Source of the DNA: Chryseobacterium sp. ZHDP1
Lineage (GTDB): Bacteria > Bacteroidota > Bacteroidia > Flavobacteriales > Weeksellaceae
DNA: 64,000 nt
NCBI RefSeq assembly: GCF_018603435.1
Contig: NZ_CP075682.1
Span: forward strand, 1,116,001 to 1,180,000
Direction of reading: 5' to 3'
Shown: positions 16,201 through 24,258 of the stretch, one piece after another
How positions within the stretch are numbered: the stretch's first letter is position 1
Layout: the number at the start of each line of letters is the position of its first letter
Program-made: the position numbers and the translations under genes
Notes under the pieces: model-generated
The model's database searches: none
What the model saw: the letters and a program-made list of their open reading frames with translations, nothing else
What the model was told of the DNA's origin: nothing

Positions 16201-16275
16201 TGCTGATGTTAAAAATTATCAATTGAAAATCCAGATTTCCGGAAAAAGATCCTGAAAATATGAATTCATGCAATT

Positions 16276-17277
16276 TTAATTATTGACTAATTTCATTGAT
16301 CCTTCGCTGTATCTTTCACCAACGTCGGGATATTTTTTTAAGATAGAATTTATTGTTTTCAGGTCAGATTCTGAAAGCTCAATTTTGGTTGCTTCAATAT
16401 TTTCTTCTAAGTATTGGATGCGTTTCGTTCCCGGAATCGGAATGATATCCTCTCCCTGATTCAAAACCCACGCTAAAGCAAGCTGAGTTCCTTTTACGCC
16501 TTTTGAAGCCGCAAAACCATTGATCTCCTGAGCTAAATTTCTGTTATTTTCAAGATATTTTTCCTGATAACGCGGTAAAGATTTTCTGAAATCTTCATCT
16601 GTAAAATTCTGAGCTTCATTAATATTCGAAAAAAGTCCTCTTGCTAAAGGTGAATAAGGAATTAAAGTGATTCCCAGTTCACGGATTACAGGCAGAATTT
16701 CACGCTCCACATCTTTCGTAAGCAGAGAATATTCTGACTGCAACGCGGTAATCGGATGAATTTTATGTGCTTTTCTGATCGATTCCGCAGAAGCTTCGGA
16801 TAAACCTAGATATTTTACTTTTCCTGCCTTTACGAGATCTGCCATTGCTCCTACCGTTTCTTCCACAGGAATATTGGGATCTACTCTGTGTGCATAGTAC
16901 AAATCGATTTCATTAATTTTCAGGCGTTGAAGGCTTAAATCTACTGCCTTTTTGATCCATTCCGGTGAACCGTCGAAATAAGTTCCCGGAGCGCCGCTGT
17001 GACCGGCTTGTCCATCTTTAAACCTGAATCCGAACTTGGTTGCGATAAAAATTTTGTCACGGTTCGGAACCAAAACTTTTGAAATCAGTTTTTCATTTTC
17101 TCCGTTGGCGTACATATCGGCTGTATCCCAAAAGTTGATCCCAAGATCCAACGATTTATGAAGGGTTTTAATGCTTTCCTGTTCATCCGTTGGTCCATAA
17201 GCAAAGCTCATTCCCATACAGCCCAAACCGATCGCCGATAATTCTACACCTGTGTTTCCTAATTTTCTAAATTTCAT
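16276..17277 (-). CDS. Aldo-keto reductase
   Basis: A 333-residue TIM-barrel oxidoreductase using NADPH. The catalytic tetrad is visible: Asp and Tyr in FWDTADMYANGENE (near 50-57), Lys in IATKFGFRF and His in YYAHRVDPNI. The C-terminal cofactor loop reads IPIPGTKRIQYLEENI. It belongs to the AKR group that reduces sugar aldehydes, quinones or aromatic aldehydes; the natural substrate is unknown. A -7 box (TAATTTTG) lies upstream at 17313-17306. Neighbours are an AraC regulator upstream and an exporter downstream. Confidence 0.9.
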   Translation of the reverse strand: MKFRKLGNTGVELSAIGLGCMGMSFAYGPTDEQESIKTLHKSLDLGINFWDTADMYANGENEKLISKVLVPNRDKIFIATKFGFRFKDGQAGHSGAPGTYFDGSPEWIKKAVDLSLQRLKINEIDLYYAHRVDPNIPVEETVGAMADLVKAGKVKYLGLSEASAESIRKAHKIHPITALQSEYSLLTKDVEREILPVIRELGITLIPYSPLARGLFSNINEAQNFTDEDFRKSLPRYQEKYLENNRNLAQEINGFAASKGVKGTQLALAWVLNQGEDIIPIPGTKRIQYLEENIEATKIELSESDLKTINSILKKYPDVGERYSEGSMKLVNN

Positions 17278-17305
17278 GATAGTTTGTGATTTAAAAGTTA
17301 CAGTA

Positions 17306-17313
17306 CAAAATTA
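17306..17313 (-). promoter_or_regulatory. -7 promoter element of the aldo-keto reductase gene
   Basis: The minus strand reads TAATTTTG, matching TAnnTTTG, 28 nt from the ATG. A TTG about 20 nt further upstream could be a partial -33 box. This makes the reductase-exporter pair transcribable apart from the araC-type gene. Confidence 0.35.
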
Positions 17314-17365
17314 TAACAGCCGCTGAATGATTTCAATATAGAATTCAAACGAAGAATTATAAAAT

Positions 17366-18259
17366 TCAAACAAGCGCAGTTCTTACTGCATTGGGTGTCA
17401 TTCCGGTTTGTTTTTTAAAATAATTGGTAAAATAGGCAGGTTCTTCAAAGCCTAATCCGTAGGCAATTTCAGAGACATTCCAGTCGGTATGTTTTAATAA
17501 GGCATGAGCTTCCTGAATAATTCTTGCCGCAATCTGCTGACTTGTCGTTTTTCCTGTAATTTCCTTTACGGAACGGTTTAATGAATTAACATGAATGGAA
17601 AGGCTTTCGGCATAATCTACAGGACTTTTCAGTTTTAAAAATCTTTCGGGACTGTCAATGGGAAATTGTCTTTCCAGCAGTTCCATGAATAAGGAAGCGA
17701 CTCTCTGCGAAGCATTCTGATAAGGTTCAAAATTTTCCGCAGGATGCATTTTCATCGTTTCGTGAATCAGAAGATGAAGGTAAGCACGCAGCATATCATA
17801 TTTATGAAGATAATCAGACTGAATTTCGTTCATCATTTTAATAAAGATATCGGCAAAGGTTTTCTGCTGTTCTTCATTGATAAAGAATACGGGAGTTCCG
17901 CCAATTTTGAAGAGCTGGGAATCCTGAAGATTTCCCAGACGGTTTCCGTCATGCACAAAATGATCTGTAAAAAGGCAGAAAAAACCTTTCTGATCATTAT
18001 CTTCTGCTTCCCATGAGTAAGGAATCACCGGATTTGAAAAGAGCAAAGCCGGCTGATCCACATAGATCCATTTATCGGCATAATGCAGTTTTCCTTTCCC
18101 GATAATCAAAGAAATTTTATAATAATCTCTTCTGCTGTACGGTGTAATGAGTGAGCAATTTTCGCGTGAAAAGACATTAAAATGTCCTACTCCGGGAGTT
18201 TTGATACATTCCAGACCGACGCGCTGGTAAAATCCTTTTACGGTTTCATTAGATTCCAT
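17366..18259 (-). CDS. AraC family transcriptional regulator
   Basis: A 297-residue regulator with an N-terminal cupin-like sensing domain (about 30-120) and the C-terminal AraC double helix-turn-helix. The first helix pair starts near SPVDYAESLSIHVNSLNRSV, and the second holds the signature WNVSEIAYGLGFEEPAYFTN followed by FKKQTGMTPNAVR. It lies 88 nt upstream of the aldo-keto reductase on the same strand and probably controls that gene and the exporter after it. Confidence 0.9.
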   Translation of the reverse strand: MESNETVKGFYQRVGLECIKTPGVGHFNVFSRENCSLITPYSRRDYYKISLIIGKGKLHYADKWIYVDQPALLFSNPVIPYSWEAEDNDQKGFFCLFTDHFVHDGNRLGNLQDSQLFKIGGTPVFFINEEQQKTFADIFIKMMNEIQSDYLHKYDMLRAYLHLLIHETMKMHPAENFEPYQNASQRVASLFMELLERQFPIDSPERFLKLKSPVDYAESLSIHVNSLNRSVKEITGKTTSQQIAARIIQEAHALLKHTDWNVSEIAYGLGFEEPAYFTNYFKKQTGMTPNAVRTALV

Positions 18260-18321
18260 TTTTCAAAATTATAAAATTCAAACAGAATTTCAGTAATGAA
18301 ATAACAGCGATAGATAAAATA

Positions 18322-18351
18322 AAAACGACTGATCTTTCGACCAGCCGTTTT
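18322..18351. terminator. Bidirectional terminator hairpin
   Basis: AAAACG pairs with CGTTTT, with CTG/CAG continuing the stem around a TTTC loop and A/T runs on both sides. It lies 29 nt downstream of the 18380-18802 gene and upstream of the araC-type gene. Confidence 0.65.
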
Positions 18352-18379
18352 AAGATTGAATATAATTGATTAATTGGTT

Positions 18380-18802
18380 TTAATGATGACCTTTTCCGTT
18401 TTTATGCCTGTAAACTTTGGCTTTTTTATCCATGTGTTTATAGCGTTTGTCATTATTTTTATTTCTATTGTAAACTGCTACAGGGTTTTGTCCTTTGTAA
18501 TATCTGTTTTTAAATTTAGCATATTTATCCCTTCCCAAAATTCTTTCCAACTCTACATAACGGTCATTTCTCCATCGATCAGGATTATTATCATATACTC
18601 TGTTCCAGGAATCATAATCTCTGTAACGGTCGTTCAGCGCATAAATTTGGTTTGCCTGTGTTGTTGAAAGCACCAGATCTGAAATTACACTCTGCCAATT
18701 GACATCGGTAATACTTCTTCTGTAGTCGTTATAATAGTCTGTCTGTGCGTAGGATAAACCAAAAGTTCCTACCAGCATCATTGTTATGATTAACTTTTTC
18801 AT
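18380..18802 (-). CDS. Small secreted basic/aromatic protein
   Basis: 140 residues with a clear Sec signal peptide (MKKLIITMMLVGTFGLSYA, cleavage before QTDYY). The mature part is rich in Tyr, Arg, Asn and Asp (YRDYDSWNRVYDNNPDRWRN). It ends in a Lys/His-rich tail (KVYRHKNGKGHH) that could bind metals or anions. It has no cysteine and no lipobox, so it should be soluble in the periplasm or exported. I know of similar short proteins in flavobacteria but no function. Confidence 0.75.
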   Translation of the reverse strand: MKKLIITMMLVGTFGLSYAQTDYYNDYRRSITDVNWQSVISDLVLSTTQANQIYALNDRYRDYDSWNRVYDNNPDRWRNDRYVELERILGRDKYAKFKNRYYKGQNPVAVYNRNKNNDKRYKHMDKKAKVYRHKNGKGHH

Positions 18803-19047
18803 CTTTCATTCATTTTAAATTAAACTGAATATAAATTTTCAATTTGAATGCCAAACCATTTAAAACAATTTCTAAATGCAACAGAAAACATTCATAAATT
18901 ATTGATTATCTAAAAGATACAAACCATTCATAAATTTTTCTTAATGATTTTAAAAATTCTTAAAACTTTCGCAGATTTCAGTTTTAATTTGTAATTTTAA
19001 AAGAAGAAAGTTTTCAATACTTCTTACTCACCAAAAATCTCAATCGT

Positions 19048-19335
19048 ATGGAAAATATAAAATTTGAAGTATCTCCTTATCAGGATGAATTGCAGATACT
19101 TATTGACGGAAAAAAGTCGGGCTATATGTCCATTGAGATCGACGGCAGACTTTTAATTGTCTACTACACCAAACTTGAAGAGGAGCATGAGGGAAAAGGC
19201 TACGCCAAAATGCTTCTGGATGAGCTTGTTCGCTATGCCGAAGAAAAAGATCTTCTGGTAGATCCTGAATGTGATTTTGTAAGACAGCAGTTTGAAAATC
19301 ATCCTGCCCGTTACAAAGACATTTGGCACGCGTAA
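19048..19335 (+). CDS. Small GNAT-like N-acetyltransferase (YjdJ-type)
   Basis: A 95-residue protein of the short GNAT group (about half a normal acetyltransferase). It has a central strand pair (GYMSIEIDGRLLIVYYTKL), the acetyl-CoA loop EEEHEGKGYAKMLLDELVRY (a Gly-x-Gly-x-Ala form of the Q/RxxGxG/A motif) and an end (CDFVRQQFENHPARYKDIW) typical of the family. It probably acetylates a small molecule or protein amine; the substrate is unknown. It is convergent with the MBL gene, with 1 nt between the two stops. Confidence 0.85.
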   Translation: MENIKFEVSPYQDELQILIDGKKSGYMSIEIDGRLLIVYYTKLEEEHEGKGYAKMLLDELVRYAEEKDLLVDPECDFVRQQFENHPARYKDIWHA

Positions 19336-19336
19336 A

Positions 19337-20434
19337 TTAATCTTTCCACCAGACTCTGAACTTATTATCTGAAGCATTCAGATCAACGGGTTCGCCGATC
19401 ATGGGTGTTAAAATATTAAGATTTTTATCTTTTCCGAATTTCGTTACTTTTTCCAGCGGTTCGTTCCATGCATGGAGCGCCAATGCAAATTTAGACGAAT
19501 GTACCGGAATGATATTTTTCGCCTTTACATCAATACTTGCGTGAATAACATCTTCCGGCAACGCATGAATGTATTTCCATGCTTCATTATACTGTCCGTT
19601 CTCCATAAACGCATAATCGAAAGGTCCGTATTTTTCACCGATCATTTTGAAATGGGTATCGTAGCCGCTGTCTCCGCCTAAAAACAGTTTTTTTGTAGGA
19701 GTTTCCAAAACATAGGAAGTCCAGAGTGTGACATTTCTTTTGACTTTTCTTCCTGAAAAATGTCTTGCAGGAGTATAAATTATTTTAAGATCATTCTTCA
19801 AAACAACTTCACTTCCCCACTCTTCTTCGATGAGCTGTTCCGGTTCATAACCCCATCTTTCCAGATGTGAACCAACTCCCAATGGTAAAATGACTTTTTT
19901 TACTTTATTTTTAATGGCTTTTACCGTAGGATAATCCAGATGGTCGTAATGATCGTGGGTAATCACCAGATAATCAAGTTCCGGAATATCTGCGGGCTTA
20001 AAAATATCGGCTCCGGAAAAGGCTTTGTTGAAAAACTTAAACGGCGAACCGTAAGAACTTAGCACCGGATCAATAAGAAATGAAACGCCATCGGTCTGAA
20101 TATAATACGATGAATGTCCCAACCACACAAAAATATCTTCATTTTTAGGAAGATTTTTTAAATTTGTATGAATGGATGGAATATTTTTCAGTGGCTTTAA
20201 AAGCGGATTTTTTTTTGCAAAGAAGAAATCGAACATTACTTTCGGCATGGAATATCCTTCTGCAAGAGAGGGTGTTTCGCTGAGGTTCTGAAACTGACCA
20301 TCTCTGTAATGAGCGGACTGCTGCATTCTTTTTAACCTCTCTCCTTTTGCTTCCGCGCCAAAGACTTCCTGTCCTGTAATTACAAAATATAATAAAACCA
20401 CTAAAACTGCGACTGCAATAATTGTATAAACCAT
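19337..20434 (-). CDS. MBL-fold metallo-hydrolase, membrane-anchored (NAPE-PLD/UlaG-like)
   Basis: A 365-residue protein with an N-terminal membrane helix (about 2-20) followed by a metallo-beta-lactamase fold. Metal ligands are HDHYDH near 158-163, the His in TPARHFSGR, the Asp in FLGGDSGYD and the His in IPVHSSKF. The set matches the NAPE-PLD/UlaG group that cleaves phosphodiesters of lipids or cyclic sugars. The anchor places the enzyme at the membrane, probably facing the periplasm. The substrate is unknown. Confidence 0.85.
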   Translation of the reverse strand: MVYTIIAVAVLVVLLYFVITGQEVFGAEAKGERLKRMQQSAHYRDGQFQNLSETPSLAEGYSMPKVMFDFFFAKKNPLLKPLKNIPSIHTNLKNLPKNEDIFVWLGHSSYYIQTDGVSFLIDPVLSSYGSPFKFFNKAFSGADIFKPADIPELDYLVITHDHYDHLDYPTVKAIKNKVKKVILPLGVGSHLERWGYEPEQLIEEEWGSEVVLKNDLKIIYTPARHFSGRKVKRNVTLWTSYVLETPTKKLFLGGDSGYDTHFKMIGEKYGPFDYAFMENGQYNEAWKYIHALPEDVIHASIDVKAKNIIPVHSSKFALALHAWNEPLEKVTKFGKDKNLNILTPMIGEPVDLNASDNKFRVWWKD

Positions 20435-20879
20435 TTCTTAAAATAATTGTCAAATGTATGACTTTATAAGCTATGACGATTTAAAATTGAAAGTCCTTTA
20501 TTTTTATCCGAATAATTTTTAGTAATTGTTTTAACGTCTGGTTTGCAGTGGATTTATTGATATTTTTGTGATATATTTAGTTCGGAATTACAGTTGATTT
20601 CTTTGAATCTCCGATGTCACAAAGGAAATGATGCATGATTTTATTGTAAGAAGCTCTTTTTCAATAATTAAACCGCAAAGAAAGACAAAATTGATTTGAA
20701 TAATGGAAAATTAAGTCAAACAAGGGCGTTTCACTTATATAAGTAATACAAAGTGAAGAAATCCAAAATGCGTTATTTATTTAGAAATATGTTAAAATTT
20801 TAAATATTTTGATTGTTTATGGTAAACATCAACAATTCATTGTGTTAAAGTAATTATTTTAGCATTGGTAAAATTGAAA
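20435..20879. other. 445-bp gap between divergent genes
   Basis: No open frame worth keeping. It should hold the promoters of the MBL gene (left) and the S41 peptidase operon (right). A dyad TGTTTA-TGG-TAAACA (20814-20828) lies 52 nt upstream of the peptidase ATG and might be an operator. Nothing else stands out. Confidence 0.4.
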
Positions 20880-22415
20880 ATGCGCTTTAGAAATTATTTC
20901 ATATTAGTATTAATTGTCTCGCTATGCTCTTGTGTGTCTGTAAAAAAGCACAATGAGCAGCAGAAAGTGTGTATTTCTCCCGAAAAACTGAAAGAGGATG
21001 TAGATTTTGCGTATTCCAAACTGAAAGAAACGCACCCAAATCTGTATTGGTACATTACCAAGGAAACGCTGGATTTTAAGTTTGACAGTCTTAAGCAAAC
21101 GCTTCGGGAGCCGCTTACGCCGCTTCAGTTTTATTTTAAATTGCAGCCTGTGATTGCGGAAATAAGGGAAGGTCATCTTTCGTTGAGAATTCCGTCCAAG
21201 AGAATCACCAAAAAGGAAATTAAAACGCTGGAAGGGAAAAAAGGAATGTTCAGCCGTTTTGAATATTATGTGAAAAACGATAGGCTTTACATTATCGAAA
21301 ATAAAGATTCGATCCAAAATATAAAGCCGGGAACAGAAATTCTCTCGATCGATAAGGTTCCTGTTTCTGAATATATTAAACGGTATAAAAAACTGATCAG
21401 CAGTGATGGTTTCAACACGACTTTTCAGCCTTATTTCCTGAAAGATGTTTTCTTCAATTATTATGTTGCAGAAAAAGGCTACGAAGACCACGCAACTCTG
21501 GAAACAGTTTATAAGGGAGAAAAAAAGACTTACGAACTCACGAGAGAATCAAAATCTGAAGAGGATCTTAGGAAAGATAAGGAAAACAAAAAGCGGACGC
21601 AGGAGAAAAAAGTGAATGATTACGTTGCTTTCAGCAATTCTTACAACCGGAATTTTAAATTTTTAGATCAGGACAGTACGATTGCGTACATTCAGGTGAA
21701 AAGTTTCTCGGGTATTTTTTCTTCGAAGTTTTATAAAGAAACGTTCAGAAAGATCAAAAAAGCGAATGCAAAATATTTAATTATTGATATTCGGAACAAT
21801 TACGGCGGTTCGCTTGAAGAAATCAATAATCTGTATTCTTACCTGAGTTCTGAGCCGTACACTTTGATAAAACCGTCACAGGTAACTTCAAAATCGGCAC
21901 CTCTGAAAACCAATTATTTCAGAAAATCAGGTTTTTTGCAGTATGCTTTCAAAACATTGATGTATCCTGCATTTTTCTTCGGACAGACTTTCAGCACGTA
22001 TAAAAAAGACGGCAAATTTTATTACAAAACGAGAGCCGACAAAGTATCTAAACCCAAAAATGATGTTTTTAAAGGGAAAGTTTTTGTGCTTATTAATGGC
22101 TCGAGTTTTTCAGCATCTTCTATTTTAACCTCAAAGCTTAAAAATGATAAAAAAGCAGTTCTTGTAGGTGAGGAAACCGGAGGAGCCAATGACGGTACGG
22201 TTGCAGGATTTTACTCTTATCAAACGCTGCCTAATTCCAAGATCGATCTGCCCATTGGAGTTCTTCTGGTACAGCCCAATATTACGTTTACTGATACTAA
22301 AAAGGGGGTTGTTCCGGATGTAAAAGTTTCTGAAACCATGGAGGATATTCTTGAGAAAAAAGATCCTCAGTTGGATTGGATCATGACTGAAATTGAAAAA
22401 GAAAAACACCCATAA
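20880..22415 (+). CDS. S41 family peptidase, lipoprotein
   Basis: A 511-residue protein with a lipoprotein signal (LVSLCSC, lipidated Cys near 17), so it is anchored in the envelope. The N-terminal helical part (about 30-110) and a PDZ-like segment (KPGTEILSIDKVPVSEY) precede the S41 protease core. The core has IIDIRNNYGG and the Ser-containing NGSSFSASSI with a Lys about 25 residues on and GEETGG, as in the CtpA/tricorn C-terminal processing protease group. I start at ATG 20880, not the TTG at 20865, because the signal begins there. The YdcF gene follows after 3 nt, so the two form an operon. Confidence 0.85.
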   Translation: MRFRNYFILVLIVSLCSCVSVKKHNEQQKVCISPEKLKEDVDFAYSKLKETHPNLYWYITKETLDFKFDSLKQTLREPLTPLQFYFKLQPVIAEIREGHLSLRIPSKRITKKEIKTLEGKKGMFSRFEYYVKNDRLYIIENKDSIQNIKPGTEILSIDKVPVSEYIKRYKKLISSDGFNTTFQPYFLKDVFFNYYVAEKGYEDHATLETVYKGEKKTYELTRESKSEEDLRKDKENKKRTQEKKVNDYVAFSNSYNRNFKFLDQDSTIAYIQVKSFSGIFSSKFYKETFRKIKKANAKYLIIDIRNNYGGSLEEINNLYSYLSSEPYTLIKPSQVTSKSAPLKTNYFRKSGFLQYAFKTLMYPAFFFGQTFSTYKKDGKFYYKTRADKVSKPKNDVFKGKVFVLINGSSFSASSILTSKLKNDKKAVLVGEETGGANDGTVAGFYSYQTLPNSKIDLPIGVLLVQPNITFTDTKKGVVPDVKVSETMEDILEKKDPQLDWIMTEIEKEKHP

Positions 22416-22418
22416 CTG

Positions 22419-22982
22419 ATGCAAAAAAGTATTTTAAAAATCTTAAAAATCATAGCTACTGCTCTGTTTTTATGGTTTATCATTCACTCCATTTATATTG
22501 TTACCGATGGTCTTTCTGATCAGGAAAAACGTGCCGATCTTGCCGTTATTCTGGGAAATAAGGTGAATGAAGACGGTACTTTATCGACAAGGCTTGAAAA
22601 ACGTCTGGAAACCGGAATCGCGTTGTATCAGCAACACAGAATCCAAAAGATTCTCGTGAGCGGAGGATTGGGAAAGGAAGGATTTTACGAAGGGGATAAA
22701 ATGAAAGAGTTTCTCCTTAGCAAAGGAATTCCTGATTCTGTAATTATTGTTGATAATAAGGGAGATAACACAAGATTAACCGTTGAAAATACGCTTAAAC
22801 TTGAGCCTCAGTTAGATTTTAAGAGCATTATCGTTGTTTCCCAATATTTCCATGTTACCCGAACCAAAAAACTGTTTGAAGACCAGGGTTTTGAAGAGGT
22901 AAGTTCAGCAAGTCCGGCTTATTTTGAATGGCGGGATCTGTATTCGATTTTGCGTGAATTTCCGGCTTATTATACGCAGTAA
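22419..22982 (+). CDS. YdcF/SanA-like (DUF218) membrane protein
   Basis: 187 residues: one N-terminal membrane helix (about 8-28), then the DUF218 alpha/beta fold with ADLAVILGNKVNEDGTLS, KILVSGGLGKEG and DNKGDNTRLTVENT, where the conserved Gly, Asp and Asn-Thr cluster forms a binding site. The family (SanA, YdcF, ElyC) acts at the envelope in peptidoglycan or lipid-carrier processes; the precise reaction is unsettled. It is co-transcribed with the S41 lipoprotein (3-nt gap) and ends at a strong hairpin. Confidence 0.85.
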   Translation: MQKSILKILKIIATALFLWFIIHSIYIVTDGLSDQEKRADLAVILGNKVNEDGTLSTRLEKRLETGIALYQQHRIQKILVSGGLGKEGFYEGDKMKEFLLSKGIPDSVIIVDNKGDNTRLTVENTLKLEPQLDFKSIIVVSQYFHVTRTKKLFEDQGFEEVSSASPAYFEWRDLYSILREFPAYYTQ

Positions 22983-22983
22983 A

Positions 22984-23012
22984 GGTTTTCGGCGGCTTCG
23001 CCGCCGAAAACC
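22984..23012. terminator. Bidirectional terminator with GGC-TTC-GCC loop
   Basis: GGTTTTCGGCGGC and GCCGCCGAAAACC form a perfect 13-bp stem with a TTC loop between two convergent genes. It is the third member of the TTCG-loop hairpin style also seen at 4609-4735. Confidence 0.75.
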
Positions 23013-23021
23013 AATCAAAAT

Positions 23022-23618
23022 TTATTTTTTCAGTTCAGAGAAAAGCGTTTCAATCTGTTTAATATATTTTCCGTAGAAACCATTGAACCAGACTTTCCCC
23101 AGTAAAAACAGCAAAGGCATGGTGATGATCATGGTAGAAATCAGCGCAATGGCAATTTGTGTATCCGTTAAAGGAACCGGTCGTGGAATAAATTCCAGAA
23201 CGATAATAAGTTCACAGACCAAGAACGGCACAAAAGACAGATAAAAAGAAAGATAGTACTGCTTATTCAGGTTAAACTGATGCAAAAGATCCTGCAGACT
23301 GTCATAGGTTTTCATCATCGTCTCGCTCATATTTTTATACAGCTTAAAAAACTGACTGTAAAAGAAAAAGGTTACAAAAACCATAGATCCTATAAGAATT
23401 GTGATGTAAAATTTAAACTTAAAAGATCCTGCACAGACTGCAATTAAGGCAAAAGCAAAAACAAAAATTGCCACGGTAGACCAAAATTCCATCCGCATAT
23501 TTTTACGGATTTTTTCCAGCGGAAGATGGATTCTGTTTTTCTGCTCGATGCTTATTTCAGGGGTTTCTCCAAAAGAATGATCTTCATTCCATGTATTTTT
23601 AAGGTCGTCTATATTCAT
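23022..23618 (-). CDS. Membrane protein paired with ECF sigma factor (putative anti-sigma), copy 1
   Basis: 198 residues: a cytoplasmic N-terminus of about 45 residues (DLKNTWNEDH, then EKNRIHLPLEKIRKNMRMEFW-type segment), then four hydrophobic segments. It is a paralogue of the 26367-27185 product, with the N-terminal IH(L/S)PLE(K/M)IRxNMxxEFW stretch as the best-conserved part. Its gene follows an ECF sigma gene after 20 nt. The conserved cytoplasmic N-terminus next to the sigma gene suggests that it binds and restrains the sigma factor, but it is not one of the classical zinc anti-sigma families. Role inferred from context. Confidence 0.75.
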   Translation of the reverse strand: MNIDDLKNTWNEDHSFGETPEISIEQKNRIHLPLEKIRKNMRMEFWSTVAIFVFAFALIAVCAGSFKFKFYITILIGSMVFVTFFFYSQFFKLYKNMSETMMKTYDSLQDLLHQFNLNKQYYLSFYLSFVPFLVCELIIVLEFIPRPVPLTDTQIAIALISTMIITMPLLFLLGKVWFNGFYGKYIKQIETLFSELKK

Positions 23619-23638
23619 AATGTCTAATTTAAATGTTA

Positions 23639-24136
23639 TTATTTATTTGCGTTCAAGATATCTTTCAGCTTATTTTTGGCGCGATTCATTTTCACCCTTA
23701 CATTTCCTTCGGAAATCCCCATCTGTTCGGCAATCTGCTTTCCGGAAAAATCTTCGAGATAATAGAAAATAAAAGCTTTATCAATGGGATTCAACTGATG
23801 AATGGCTTTGTACATGGCATTCAGTTTTTCTTCTTTTTCATGATCAAATTCTTCCTGAATAATTTTATATTCCGAAAAATCTTCATTTCCTATAAAGCTT
23901 CTTCTTTTTTCGTTTTTAAGGAAAATAATGGCCGTATTCAGGGCAATTCTGTACAGCCATGTAGAAAATTCGCTTTCTCCTTTAAATTTGGGATAGGCTT
24001 TCCAGACCTGATAGGTGATCTCCTGAAAAAGATCATCGCGGTCTTCTTTTTCGTCCATGTACATTTTAGAAATCTTAAAAATGATTCCTTTATGTTTTTC
24101 TATTTCTCTTAAAAAATCCTGTTCTAATGAGGTCAT
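23639..24136 (-). CDS. ECF-type sigma factor, copy 1
   Basis: A 165-residue minimal sigma factor. Region 2 reads DRDDLFQEITYQVWKAYPKF and STWLYRIALNTAIIFLK (about 34-80); region 4 reads IDKAFIFYYLEDFSGKQIAE followed by MGISEGNVRVKMNRAK (about 118-155). It is about 60 percent identical by eye to the product of 27202-27705. Its promoter carries TGTAACA-N16-ACTAA, identical in layout to the promoters of the second sigma gene and the M4 protease, so it probably activates itself and the protease. The second gene of its operon is a putative membrane anti-sigma. Confidence 0.92.
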   Translation of the reverse strand: MTSLEQDFLREIEKHKGIIFKISKMYMDEKEDRDDLFQEITYQVWKAYPKFKGESEFSTWLYRIALNTAIIFLKNEKRRSFIGNEDFSEYKIIQEEFDHEKEEKLNAMYKAIHQLNPIDKAFIFYYLEDFSGKQIAEQMGISEGNVRVKMNRAKNKLKDILNANK

Positions 24137-24152
24137 AGTTTTGCGCTCTATA

Positions 24153-24183
24153 GAATTAGTTTACCCTTCATAAAAATGTTACA
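24153..24183 (-). promoter_or_regulatory. Predicted ECF promoter of sigma copy 1
   Basis: The minus strand reads TGTAACA (24183-24177), 16 nt, then ACTAA (24160-24156), 20 nt before the ATG at 24136. Spacing and boxes match the sites at 26295-26325 and 27722-27752. An AAC core with a 16-nt spacer is the normal form of ECF promoters. Confidence 0.7.
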
Positions 24184-24206
24184 GTTTTTTTAATTAAAAT
24201 AAAAAA

Positions 24207-24228
24207 CCCGACAGAATATTCCGTCGGG
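24207..24228 (-). terminator. Terminator of the M4 protease gene
   Basis: CCCGAC and GTCGGG with an extended inner stem (GAA/TTC) are followed on the minus strand by TTTTTT. It lies 30 nt beyond the protease stop. Confidence 0.8.
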
Positions 24229-24258
24229 CATTGATTTTGTTTTCTTGATTCTGAAAAC